Positions 43,597 through 52,298 of a stretch of 64,000 bases of DNA are shown piece after piece (within the stretch, counting starts at the first letter, position 1; each line of letters starts with the position of its first letter). Made by a program: the position numbers and the translations under genes. Source of the stretch: Bacillota bacterium (GTDB lineage Bacteria; Bacillota; Clostridia; Acetivibrionales; DSM-1351); NCBI GenBank assembly GCA_023443515.1, contig JAEZUC010000122.1, positions 45,258 to 109,257 of the forward strand. Reading direction: 5' to 3'. The notes beneath the pieces were generated by a model. That model was not told where the DNA came from, did not search any database, and saw only the letters and a list, made by a program, of their open reading frames with translations.

Positions 43597-45147
43597 ATGG
43601 GGAAGGCGCTGGATATTGACCTGTATAAAAACGGGTTTGATTATAAGAATGTTGACTGCATACAATCTCCGATTGCCGCAGCGACAGGTTATTTTAACCA
43701 TGACAACTATTTTTATTACTGCTTTTTACATAGTATTGCAGGAGCTTATGAAAATTACTCTCAGTATGATCCATCTGACTATTCCAACAAAATCCTATGC
43801 AGAATGGGCTTGAAGCTTAAGAAAATTGATTGCAGTTGTTGTACACCTGAAGATGTGATTTCCATGGCTGCCGAGGAAATTCTGTTCGGCAGGCCGGTTA
43901 TTATAGTTGTAAAGTATAATTCATTGTTTTACGATACGTATTACAAAAATATGAGTTTCAATCTTAATCACGGTTTACTTGTGAATGAGTTTAATGAGTC
44001 CAACAAGACATTTTGTATAAAAGATCATCTTTACAAAGATATCCTGGATACTTATAAAAACGCTTTTTTTCCGCTTCACATTACTTTTGACATGCTAACG
44101 GAAATATGGGAACACTCAAACAACCAGTTCCGCAGTGAAGCAGCCACATGCAAGGATAGTATTTACAGCATATACCAGAATGAAGAGATTAACCTTGATA
44201 CAAACAAAGTCATCAGTATAGCACTTTCCATGATGAGTGAAAAAAACGACCTGATAAATATAATCGAAAAATTTGATGGGGCTAAGGATTTTGATAACAA
44301 TATTGTATATAACAGGCTACGTTTCTATGGATGTCTGGAACCCATATTTCATATACTGTACGAGCAGTGCATAAATAAAAGTCATGACCTGGCCCGGCTA
44401 CAGGAAACAAAAAAGAAGATCGAAGATATCAGAAGCAAAGTAATAAATGCTCTAAGCAAGGCCAGTCGTCGCTGTGAGAAAATGGATAAAGAAAGAAAAG
44501 CTGATTTGTGCAAAATGGTTGCAGAGGGAGATGAAATACTCCTAGACCTTATGCAGACTTTGGTTGTCAGCGAATGCCAAAAAAAGCTGAGTAATTATTA
44601 CATAGATATAACTGAACATTACAACAATCAGGCATTTGAAGATACCTTGAGGGACGATTCCAGAGCCGATATTACCGGCGAAGGAACACACTATATATTT
44701 AAGGATGTTGTAGTAAATCAGGAGTGGAAGAAGGGAGATTTCTCCTTTAATTACAGCTATTTAACAGCTCAGCCTGACAACATAAGCTGCAATGGTCAGG
44801 TGATTTGCATACCGGGAATAAACGCACAATACATCAGTATACTTGGCTGTTCTGAGTTTGGAAGCTATAATGAGAAGATAGTAATAGAGTATTCTGACGG
44901 GTCAAAAAGGCTAATAACTGCTGACTTTTCTGATTTCTTTCAGCCTCCTGTTTTTGGGGAAAGGGCTTATTGGACGGGGGATGCAGCAGAGAGAAGAAAT
45001 GGCAGGACAAGGTATCACAGCTTTAATGCAAGGCTATTTGCAAAGAGGTACCGTATAGAACCCGGATATGTAGTGAAAATTCATTTACCCAACAAAAGAA
45101 ATGTTCATATATTTGCTATGACACTTACCGATGAGGTGTTTTTATGA
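43597..45147 (+). CDS. BtrH-like acyltransferase 2 with C-terminal beta-sandwich domain
   Basis: 516 residues. The N-terminal region keeps the papain-like triad of the first BtrH-like protein: Cys42 (NYFYYCFLHSIAGAYE), His125 (NLNHGLLVNEF) and Asp143 (KDHLY). A charged helical region (~180-350) follows. The last ~150 residues (QVICIPGINAQYISILGCSEFG ... RLITADFSDFFQPPVFGE ... NKRNVHIFAMTL) resemble a beta-sandwich module otherwise found at the ends of glycoside hydrolases and other exoproteins. No signal peptide is present. It is the candidate for transferring the carrier-2 acyl group onto an amine; the added module may bind the acceptor. Confidence 0.7.
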   Translation: MGKALDIDLYKNGFDYKNVDCIQSPIAAATGYFNHDNYFYYCFLHSIAGAYENYSQYDPSDYSNKILCRMGLKLKKIDCSCCTPEDVISMAAEEILFGRPVIIVVKYNSLFYDTYYKNMSFNLNHGLLVNEFNESNKTFCIKDHLYKDILDTYKNAFFPLHITFDMLTEIWEHSNNQFRSEAATCKDSIYSIYQNEEINLDTNKVISIALSMMSEKNDLINIIEKFDGAKDFDNNIVYNRLRFYGCLEPIFHILYEQCINKSHDLARLQETKKKIEDIRSKVINALSKASRRCEKMDKERKADLCKMVAEGDEILLDLMQTLVVSECQKKLSNYYIDITEHYNNQAFEDTLRDDSRADITGEGTHYIFKDVVVNQEWKKGDFSFNYSYLTAQPDNISCNGQVICIPGINAQYISILGCSEFGSYNEKIVIEYSDGSKRLITADFSDFFQPPVFGERAYWTGDAAERRNGRTRYHSFNARLFAKRYRIEPGYVVKIHLPNKRNVHIFAMTLTDEVFL

Positions 45148-45812
45148 AAAAGGGAAAAAATATAGAAGTTGAGAAGAAATACGTAATTGATACTGAAAAC
45201 GGTCTTCTTTTTGAACAAGTCAGAAGGGAGTTTCCGGACTTTATGAAAGGTTACAAGGGGGGGCCCGTAAAAGTAAAAGACAGTACGGACGAATACTATG
45301 ATACTGATGGGGGAGACTTGTACAAGCAGAATATAATACTTAGAATTCGGACTGATAAAAAAAGAAAGCGTATAACAATAAAAAAGGATATTCCACAAGG
45401 AACCGTTATAGACAGTGGCGGTCAGCTGGCACGATTTGAATATGAAAAAGAAATTGATTCAGAAAATATAGAAGCTAATTGGGGATTATTAGAATTATAT
45501 TGCACGGAACTTACTGAAAAGTTTGAGCCAAAGGATTTTCATAAAGTAATCCGGGTAGAAAAAAACCGTGAGAAAATGGTGTTTTTACAAGATGAATTCT
45601 CTGTTGAGGTTGCTTTTGATAATGTTAATTATGTAAATCTAGAAAACAATAAATCGAATAAAGAGTACCAGATTGAATTGGAGTTAAAATCAGATTATGC
45701 TCATAGGGGAAGATTAAAGGAAGTAACGGATGAGCTTGAAAAGAGGTATAAATTTCTTATACCCAATTATGAATCAAAGTACAAAAGAGCAGTGGATATG
45801 ACCTGTATTTAA
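45144..45812 (+). CDS. CYTH domain protein (triphosphate tunnel family)
   Basis: 222 residues. The N-terminal signature ExExK appears as NIEVEKKYVI (residues 6-15), followed by DEYYDT, ILRIRTDKKRKRITIKK and a late E-rich QIELELK strand, the alternating charged strands of a triphosphate tunnel. CYTH enzymes hydrolyse or cyclise triphosphate compounds. The start overlaps the BtrH-like stop by four bases, so it is part of the biosynthetic transcript. It may process a triphosphate or phosphorylated intermediate together with the kinase- and nucleotidyltransferase-like proteins. Confidence 0.8.
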   Translation: MKKGKNIEVEKKYVIDTENGLLFEQVRREFPDFMKGYKGGPVKVKDSTDEYYDTDGGDLYKQNIILRIRTDKKRKRITIKKDIPQGTVIDSGGQLARFEYEKEIDSENIEANWGLLELYCTELTEKFEPKDFHKVIRVEKNREKMVFLQDEFSVEVAFDNVNYVNLENNKSNKEYQIELELKSDYAHRGRLKEVTDELEKRYKFLIPNYESKYKRAVDMTCI

Positions 45813-46009
45813 AAAAGATCTATAGTAAACGGGATTTGTTCTCCAAACAATTCGTTAAAGGTTTTAATGGCTCTATTATCCACTCTAAGCATAAGAGCTT
45901 CATTTGTTGACAATATTACTTCGGCATAACCGATAAAAATATCGTTTTTAGTTAATGCAATTAGACTGCCTTCAGGCATACTTACATTTGGGGGTATTTT
46001 TAATATCAT
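45809..46009 (-). CDS. Small protein of unknown function
   Basis: 66 residues from ATG 46009, which has CGGAGCG ten bases upstream; the frame runs further upstream without a better start. The sequence (ILKIPPNVSMPEGSLIALTK, then GYAEVILSTNEALMLRVDN) looks like a small beta-rich cytoplasmic protein. I do not recognise a family. It is convergent with the CYTH gene, the two stops overlapping by 4 bp. It marks the 3' boundary of the biosynthetic run. Confidence 0.55.
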   Translation of the reverse strand: MILKIPPNVSMPEGSLIALTKNDIFIGYAEVILSTNEALMLRVDNRAIKTFNELFGEQIPFTIDLF

Positions 46010-46352
46010 GATTTTCGCGCTCCGGTACTGCTTTATATAATATATTTTAATTATCCTCAAATTATGTAAAAAATATACCAGCAAGTTACCAAAGATAAAA
46101 CCATTATATGCAAAAAGGAACCTGAAGTCCCCTTACTCCAAGTTCCTTTTTGTTTGTGTGTGATATAATATTTATCCTTAGAAATCATGCTAACATATAT
46201 GTAATTAATTGTAAATGCCCATCTTTTATTAATTCTGATAAATTATATCAAAATAAGACCAATTACTCATAATTAATCCTCTAATTTAAGACGATATATT
46301 ATGTTAGGGTCGTTTTCAATAGAAAAAATTAAGTATTAGAAAGGCTTTTAAT
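46010..46352. other. 343-bp intergenic region with a terminator
   Basis: Apart from the hairpin at 46111-46152 and a TATAAT box at 46164-46169 without a good -35, nothing recognisable is seen. It must contain the promoters of the flanking divergent genes. Confidence 0.4.
46111..46152. terminator. Hairpin terminator
   Basis: CAAAAAGGAAC and GTTCCTTTTTG form a strong AT-rich stem readable in both directions (arms near 46111-46121 and 46142-46152). Confidence 0.6.
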
Positions 46353-48185
46353 ATGTACGAGGATAATACAAAGTTTAATGTTGCTTCTTCAATAGAACAA
46401 AGTATTGAACTACTAATGAAATTAAACCAGGAATACGCAAACCTTACATCAAAAGTGAAAAATCTTGAAAACAGACTTGCTGCAGTGTCCGTACTGATAG
46501 ATATTAATGAGTATATGGGCAATATACTTCAATTTCAAGATCTTGTAAGCTACCTGAAAGACGTTATTGCAGGTGTTCTTGGCATGGATTGTAAAATATT
46601 CACTCCTGATGATATTACAAAGATGGATTTAGATAGTTCATATCTTCCAAATACTGATTTATACATACAGGATTTGAAGGCACAGGATAAAGAACTGTTT
46701 GGATATAGTTCCGGTTCACTTGGTATACTGAGTATTTCAAAACGTGATTTGTATGGGTATCTGGTTATTCATCATGTACTGGCGGACATGATTGACGAGG
46801 AAAAGAAGGTTTTGCTTCAGTTGATTAAAAGCCAGATATGCATATATTTTGAGAATGCAATACTTTTTTCAAAGTTGAGAGATTCAGCGGAACATGATGG
46901 ATTGACAGGCCTATATAACAGATTGTATCTTTCTCAGCTACTGGATAACTGGGAAGACAGAATGGTTGATATAAATGGCGCAATAATACTTGATTTGGAC
47001 GACTTCAAAAATATCAACGACAGTTACGGACATCTGGCAGGAGATAATGTTATTAAGATGTTAGTAGGGGTCATTAAGAATACTATAAAAAACCTGCCCG
47101 TTTATGCTATACGTTATGGAGGAGAGGAATTTCTTTTACTTACAAGAGGTATTGCTACAGGGGATATTGTGGAAATAGCCGAAACAATCCGAAAAGAGTT
47201 TAATGGCTTAAAATATGAGGAAAGCAGTCTCAGTGTCAGCCTGGGGGTCTCTGTGCTGGGTGAATCCTGCAAGGTAGTAGACTACATGGAGCTTATAAGG
47301 AGTGCTGATGATGCGTTGTATACCGCAAAAAGGATCGGCAAAAATGTAGTAGTTACCTCTGATGAAGACCTTCAGCTATTTGAGTCCGTGTCCTTCAACA
47401 TTGCAAAGAATTTATCCAGATATAACAGATTCAATGTTATAGGAGAAATTTACAGGGTCAGTTTTAATGCACCACATTTATTATCCGTGGACGAATACAA
47501 TAAACTAAAGTATTGTATTACATCTTGCTTCAGGGAATACGACGGAATATATGGCTCTGTTTCATTATCATTTGTAATTTTAACGGACAACCAGATACAA
47601 CGGGAGCTTATAGAACAGAAAATTAATACTGCTCTGACAAGCAATGGATTGGATTATATTGATTTTGAAATACACTCAAATACAGATGCCTACAGAGAGG
47701 TTATGCTCCACAGTGAAAGAGTTGCTGCCATCAGTACTGCTCTGGCAGAGGCTTACGGTCTTCCGGCTGACGAATGCGAAAAGGTGAGGCTTGCAGCTGC
47801 AAACCATGATATCGGCAAGCTGTATGTAAGCCCAAAGATTCTAAACAAACCCGGCAAGCTTACGCCTGTGGAGTATGAAAAAATCAAAATGCATGCTTTT
47901 TACAGTTATCAGTATGCTAAAAGTCGTGAAAACCTTAAATTTGTTGCGGATTACATACTATATCATCATGAATATGTAGACGGTTCAGGATATTTTAAGA
48001 AAAAAGATATTCCGCTCCATTCTCAGATTATAGTATTGGCAGATATATTTGATGCATTAAGTGAAAACAGATGCTACCGGGCAGCTTTCAGCAGGGATGA
48101 AGCTATCGGCATAATGGAGAACGAAAAGCACAAATTTAATCCGGAATTGTTTGAACTAATGAAACGGATTGCAAATTATATATAA
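46353..48185 (+). CDS. GGDEF / HD-GYP-type cyclic-di-GMP signalling protein
   Basis: 610 residues. A coiled N-terminus and GAF-like region (~1-165) precede a GGDEF domain (HDGLTGLYNR at ~180; active site RYGGEEFLLL), then a ~120-residue spacer and a C-terminal HD domain of the HD-GYP class (HDIGKLYVSPKILNKPGKLT; HHEYVDGSGYFKKKDIP; DIFDALSENRCYR). The GGEEF site is intact, so diguanylate cyclase activity is likely. The HD-GYP has the His-Asp metal residues but GYF replaces GYP, so phosphodiesterase activity is less certain. It has no membrane helices. Having both domains suggests a bifunctional switch. Confidence 0.9.
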   Translation: MYEDNTKFNVASSIEQSIELLMKLNQEYANLTSKVKNLENRLAAVSVLIDINEYMGNILQFQDLVSYLKDVIAGVLGMDCKIFTPDDITKMDLDSSYLPNTDLYIQDLKAQDKELFGYSSGSLGILSISKRDLYGYLVIHHVLADMIDEEKKVLLQLIKSQICIYFENAILFSKLRDSAEHDGLTGLYNRLYLSQLLDNWEDRMVDINGAIILDLDDFKNINDSYGHLAGDNVIKMLVGVIKNTIKNLPVYAIRYGGEEFLLLTRGIATGDIVEIAETIRKEFNGLKYEESSLSVSLGVSVLGESCKVVDYMELIRSADDALYTAKRIGKNVVVTSDEDLQLFESVSFNIAKNLSRYNRFNVIGEIYRVSFNAPHLLSVDEYNKLKYCITSCFREYDGIYGSVSLSFVILTDNQIQRELIEQKINTALTSNGLDYIDFEIHSNTDAYREVMLHSERVAAISTALAEAYGLPADECEKVRLAAANHDIGKLYVSPKILNKPGKLTPVEYEKIKMHAFYSYQYAKSRENLKFVADYILYHHEYVDGSGYFKKKDIPLHSQIIVLADIFDALSENRCYRAAFSRDEAIGIMENEKHKFNPELFELMKRIANYI

Positions 48186-48239
48186 TTTCTTTTTCTAATG
48201 TACATTCTTCATAAAGTCTACATACTATATATTGTCATA

Positions 48240-48270
48240 AATCAAACCCAATCAAAAGTTGGGTTTGATT
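48240..48270 (+). terminator. Hairpin terminator after the GGDEF gene
   Basis: AATCAAACCCAA and TTGGGTTTGATT are perfect 12-bp arms around a seven-base loop, followed by ATTTG. Confidence 0.65.
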
Positions 48271-48329
48271 ATTTGTGGCAAGTATTTAGGACAACTGCCG
48301 GATACCAACGGCTCAGGAGGAAAAATGTT

Positions 48330-49265
48330 ATGACTGAAATGGAGTATGTTACACATTCTATTGAAACAAATCTTTTCTTTTTAAGAATCATTAAGGAACA
48401 TCTGATATTTACAATTGCTGCACTGATGCCACGAGACCAAGGAATGGTTCCTGAATTGCAAAAAACCATTAATAATCTTGAAGAATTGTTGAAAGAGACA
48501 GTAATGATGGCAAATGGCGTGGTACCTACCCAAAATCTTATGTTCGGTGATATAGTTACACCTTATACTCTAAAGGCAGAGACAATAACACAATTCTATA
48601 CAGGAATAAAAATCAATACAAGTATTACGCAAATGGAAATATCTTTATTAAGTGGCTTTAGAGCTGTATCAAAAACAATGCCGCCTAAGGCTGTAAGTAT
48701 GTTGAACCAACGTATTATGGCATTGCTGGGGAAAATTATTCAAACCAAGAAAATGGTGCTTGCCAATGTTCTGTCCTGTAAGATGTTTACAACAATTTAC
48801 CCGTTGATGCTGGAGCATGTGACCCGTGAGGCTGAACACTACTTACAGCACCTTCAGAGACTGGAAAGCTCCCATGGTCTTATTGAAAACCCAAAGGATG
48901 CAGCAGGTATGGAAGCATTCTGGGATAATATTATGAGTGAACACGGTAAATTTATAAGAGGCTTGCTGGATCCTTCCGAAGAAATTTTGATACAACAGGC
49001 CAATGAATTTGCAGAAATATTCGCAGAACTTACCAATACGGCAAAGATGGCCATCAACCAGTTAGAACTCCTTCCTCAGGTTACACGAAGAAGTTTTGAA
49101 GCAACGGTTAATATTAAAAATTTCAAAGAGCAGGGTACAGAAGGGCTACTGGATTGTAAAATCAGAGCTATCATACTGCCTCTGCTAAGCGATCATGTAC
49201 TTAGAGAAGCAAATCATTTTTTAAAGGAATTGAGAATGGTAGAGGGCAAGAGTTTACATATGTGA
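48330..49265 (+). CDS. DUF2935 protein (hemerythrin-like helical bundles)
   Basis: 311 residues from ATG 48330 with AGGAGG nine bases upstream. Two similar ~135-residue helical repeats match the DUF2935 family: EMEYVTHSIETNLFFLRIIKEH in the first and MLEHVTREAEHYLQHLQRLE in the second, with His and Glu at helix positions that could bind a metal pair. Members are common in clostridia and bacilli with unknown function. It is a single gene here. A metal-binding or oxygen-response role is an inference from fold only. Confidence 0.78.
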   Translation: MTEMEYVTHSIETNLFFLRIIKEHLIFTIAALMPRDQGMVPELQKTINNLEELLKETVMMANGVVPTQNLMFGDIVTPYTLKAETITQFYTGIKINTSITQMEISLLSGFRAVSKTMPPKAVSMLNQRIMALLGKIIQTKKMVLANVLSCKMFTTIYPLMLEHVTREAEHYLQHLQRLESSHGLIENPKDAAGMEAFWDNIMSEHGKFIRGLLDPSEEILIQQANEFAEIFAELTNTAKMAINQLELLPQVTRRSFEATVNIKNFKEQGTEGLLDCKIRAIILPLLSDHVLREANHFLKELRMVEGKSLHM

Positions 49266-49358
49266 AAAAGGGCAATTGAGTAAGATAATGTGAAAAGAGT
49301 GTAGGAAATGATATAATTAATACATTAACTACAGTCGTCAAACAAGGGGGATAAGTGT

Positions 49359-50483
49359 ATGCAGTACCGCGAATTGGGTAATACCGGGATAAAGTTATCA
49401 GCTTTGGGGTTTGGTGCAATGAGATTACCGCAAACAAATGTTGACGGTAAAACGGTTTTTGATACCGAAGAGAGCATAAGGATGATACATAGGGCTTTCC
49501 AGCTGGGTGTGAATTATATCGACACAGCGCCTTATTATTGTGAAAAGCAGAGTGAGGAGATTGTGGGAAAAGCTATAAAAGGCTGGAGAGACAAAGTATA
49601 TCTTTCAACCAAAAACCCAATTGAAGATGCTTCCGGCGACCATTATAGAGAAAGACTCGAAAACTCGTTAAAGAAACTTGATACTGATTACATAGATTTT
49701 TATCATATGTGGGGAATAAGTCTTGAGGCCTTCGAACAGAAAATAAACGTTAAAGACGGCCCGCTTTCAGCGGCATTAAAGGCAAAAGAAGAAGGTTTGA
49801 TAAAGCACTTATCCTTTTCATTTCATGACAAGGCCGAAAATATGTTAAAGTTAATTGATACCGGGTACTTTGAGACAGTATTATGCCAGTACAATATGCT
49901 GGATAGAATCAATGAGGCCGGCATAGCTCATGCTCGGGAAAAAGGACTCGGAGTTATAATAATGGGTCCTATTGGAGGAGGAAGACTGGGAGCACCTTCA
50001 GAAGTAATCAGTAAATTAATTCCCCGTGGAGCAAAAAGCAGTGCTGAACTTGCTTTGAGATTCGTAATTTCAAATCCAAATGTTACATGTGCATTGTCGG
50101 GTATGAGTAGCATGGCAATGGTTGAGGAAAATGTACAGGTTGCATCAAACCAGGGGCAGCTTACAGACCAAGAAATCATTGCAATAAATGAGGCGATGGA
50201 GCAGAATAAAAAGCTGTCTGACTTATACTGTACAGGGTGCAACTACTGTATGCCTTGCCCCAAAGAGGTTAACATTCCTAAAATATTTGAATACATGAAC
50301 TATCATCGTGTTTATAAGCTGACTGATTATGCAAAGGCAGAATATAAAAATATCGGAACCAATGAATGGATTAAAGGAAATCGAGCGGACGCGTGTGTAG
50401 ACTGCGGTATATGTGAACAGAAATGTCCTCAGAAAATACAAATACGCAAACAGTTAAAGGAATCACAAAAAGAATTGGCTTAG
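49359..50483 (+). CDS. Aldo/keto reductase with C-terminal ferredoxin domain
   Basis: 374 residues. The AKR barrel has GFGAMRLP, DTAPYY with catalytic Asp/Tyr, K in STKNP and H in FYHMWGIS. The final ~85 residues hold two Cys clusters (CTGCNYCMPCPKEVNIP and CVDCGICEQKCPQKI), indicating two [4Fe-4S] sites. Such fusions are frequent in strict anaerobes and are thought to use ferredoxin or NAD(P)H; the substrate is unknown. ATG 49359 has AAGGGGG upstream, and a TATAAT box lies at 49312-49317. A terminator follows. Confidence 0.9.
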   Translation: MQYRELGNTGIKLSALGFGAMRLPQTNVDGKTVFDTEESIRMIHRAFQLGVNYIDTAPYYCEKQSEEIVGKAIKGWRDKVYLSTKNPIEDASGDHYRERLENSLKKLDTDYIDFYHMWGISLEAFEQKINVKDGPLSAALKAKEEGLIKHLSFSFHDKAENMLKLIDTGYFETVLCQYNMLDRINEAGIAHAREKGLGVIIMGPIGGGRLGAPSEVISKLIPRGAKSSAELALRFVISNPNVTCALSGMSSMAMVEENVQVASNQGQLTDQEIIAINEAMEQNKKLSDLYCTGCNYCMPCPKEVNIPKIFEYMNYHRVYKLTDYAKAEYKNIGTNEWIKGNRADACVDCGICEQKCPQKIQIRKQLKESQKELA

Positions 50484-50505
50484 AACAAACATATTTGTAA
50501 TTTGT

Positions 50506-52047
50506 TCAGGGTCGGCGGAAAAGCTTTCGCTGGCCCTGTTTAATAATCAGTCCTAATGAATTATAGGACAATATTATAAAAATGGGGTATAAACCGAACA
50601 GGTATCTTGATTTTACTTCCCAGAAAAAGTAGAATCCCAGATAAAGCAGTACAGAATAGACCAGAAGTTCGGCCCTGAAATCTTTCTGCCTTATACAAAA
50701 CCAAAGGTAATATGCCATAAGTGCGAGGGTTATCCAGTTATACGTATGCAAAAACCAGTCAAGAGACCCCCTGAGAATTCTGTCACCGGGTTCCGCATAT
50801 TTTATGAGGGGAGTATCGTATAGTTTGAAATTCTCGGGCTTTACTGCTTGGCTGAGGCCATAGAAATTAACATTGTAGGTACCTTCTGTCCATGTCCAGA
50901 AGGTTTTTTTAACATATCCTTTTAATGTGTTTTTCTTGCCTATAGTCTGATATTTATCAATAATATCGTGGATAAAGAATCTTGAAGCCAGCTTGGGGTC
51001 GCATTTGTAGCGTGAAACAAATATAGACGTGTTACGTCCTCCGTCCCAGTAACCCAGCTTACTGTCAGACGGGAATCCTATATTAATCCATCTCCACACG
51101 GGATTTGCATGAATACCAACAGGTTCACTGATAATACCGTTTTTAAACCCTACAAAACTGAATATCCTCAGGGGCAGTGTAAAAGCCAATACTGCTATTA
51201 CAGTTCCCGCAATGAATCGTTTTGAATTTAGCGGACGACTGAAAATTTTACTGTTTAGTGCCCAGTAAACCAGAACTGCAAGCAAAAACAGCAATGCAAC
51301 ACCTCTCATGAAATTGCCCACCATAAGGAGCAGTGCTGTGTACACAGCATATTTTAAATGTGAGGTTTTAACAAATTTTACAGCGAAAAGCAGTCCTGCT
51401 ATACATAGAGAAGTACTTATAATATCACCGTATGTAAGATTGTCAAGGATAATAGCAGGCAGAAAACAGACTGTCAGAACCAGTACACCCAAGGCGGAGT
51501 TTTTTTCATGGGGAAAAAGTTCCTTGTAAAGCTTATACGTCAGCCATGCTGTCAAAGTCGAAAAAATAACATTAAAGAACCTTAGAGTCAGAAGACTATC
51601 AGGTAGAAAAAGGTACAGAAAAGTAAACAAAATAGTAATACCAATGTTGTTGGGGTAGTACCCCAGATACCTGCCCACCCCCAGAGAAGAAAACTTGCCA
51701 TGTAGAAATTCCCGTGCAAAGCCTTCTACAATAGCGGCATCTTCATAAGCATTTACGGGGAACAATAAAATATATAGTACTTGTACAACAATATAAACTG
51801 AAAGAATAGTTAAAACAGTTTTATTTTCATTAAGTCGGGACAAGATATGCCCAACGCTGACAATACCCAGAAGTAGCAAAAATACAGGCACTGAAAGGCC
51901 AAGTAATAACAAGGGTTTTTGAGGTGTTATTCTGGGAAGAGGGGTTGATTTTGCTCTGAGTAACAGAGTCAGCAGCCACATAAATGAAAAAAACAGCGAC
52001 AGAAATATATAGGCCAGAAATTTCATTTTGTCAGCAATATTTCTCAA
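50506..52047 (-). CDS. Polytopic membrane glycosyltransferase-like protein (GT-C/PMT type)
   Basis: 513 residues with about 11 transmembrane helices. The early extracytoplasmic loop (NAYEDAAIVEGFAREFLHGKF) has the acidic residues in the place expected for the GT-C family of lipid-linked-sugar transferases (GT39/GT83-like). A large C-terminal loop (residues ~305-420) is also typical. It would move a sugar from a polyprenyl phosphate to a cell-surface acceptor. TTG 52047 is favoured because GGAGGG lies eight bases upstream; ATG 52026 has no site. It is monocistronic. Confidence 0.75.
   Translation of the reverse strand: MRNIADKMKFLAYIFLSLFFSFMWLLTLLLRAKSTPLPRITPQKPLLLLGLSVPVFLLLLGIVSVGHILSRLNENKTVLTILSVYIVVQVLYILLFPVNAYEDAAIVEGFAREFLHGKFSSLGVGRYLGYYPNNIGITILFTFLYLFLPDSLLTLRFFNVIFSTLTAWLTYKLYKELFPHEKNSALGVLVLTVCFLPAIILDNLTYGDIISTSLCIAGLLFAVKFVKTSHLKYAVYTALLLMVGNFMRGVALLFLLAVLVYWALNSKIFSRPLNSKRFIAGTVIAVLAFTLPLRIFSFVGFKNGIISEPVGIHANPVWRWINIGFPSDSKLGYWDGGRNTSIFVSRYKCDPKLASRFFIHDIIDKYQTIGKKNTLKGYVKKTFWTWTEGTYNVNFYGLSQAVKPENFKLYDTPLIKYAEPGDRILRGSLDWFLHTYNWITLALMAYYLWFCIRQKDFRAELLVYSVLLYLGFYFFWEVKSRYLFGLYPIFIILSYNSLGLIIKQGQRKLFRRP
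50507..50541. terminator. Hairpin between the convergent reductase and glycosyltransferase genes
   Basis: CAGGGTCGGCG pairs with CGCTGGCCCTG (wobble pairs included; arms 50507-50517 and 50528-50538), followed by TTTAAT. It overlaps the stop region of the minus-strand gene. Confidence 0.65.
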
Positions 52048-52198
52048 GTTTTAACCCTCCATGTGAAAAATAAGTAAACGATTTTTCTTGCTATCATAAT
52101 GTAACCCATAGAAGTTATAAAATACGTGTTAAATTTTTGTTTTCTTGAAAACATTGACTTTGCTTACAGTATACTGCTACAATTACAATAAATTCATA

Positions 52199-52298
52199 AG
52201 ACAGTTCGTAACCATCCTGTCTGTAAACAAAACTACGGAACTGCTATCGAAAGGAAGGATAGCTTATTTTGTTTACACAGGGCGTATGCCCTTTTTTT
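52199..52298 (+). promoter_or_regulatory. Structured leader ending in a terminator before the HgdB-like operon: candidate riboswitch/attenuator
   Basis: Elements in order: stem AGACAG/CTGTCT (52199-52222); an 11-bp stem TGTAAACAAAA/TTTTGTTTACA (52222-52232 with 52267-52277) enclosing hairpin GCTATC/GATAGC (52243-52263); and a terminator GGGC-GTAT-GCCC with seven T (52280-52298). The first loop (CAGTTCGTA) is nearly complementary to TACGGAACTG in the enclosed region, allowing a pseudoknot. The ribosome site starts 4 bases after the T-run. I cannot match it to a known riboswitch class. Confidence 0.6.

Noticed and set aside
33927..45812. The run being the closthioamide (polythioamide) cluster of this genus
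   Set aside because: It shares free carrier proteins and cysteine-protease-like acyltransferases in general idea, but no sulfur-inserting nucleotide-alpha-hydrolase-type enzyme (no SGGxDS motif) and no chorismate-lyase gene were seen.
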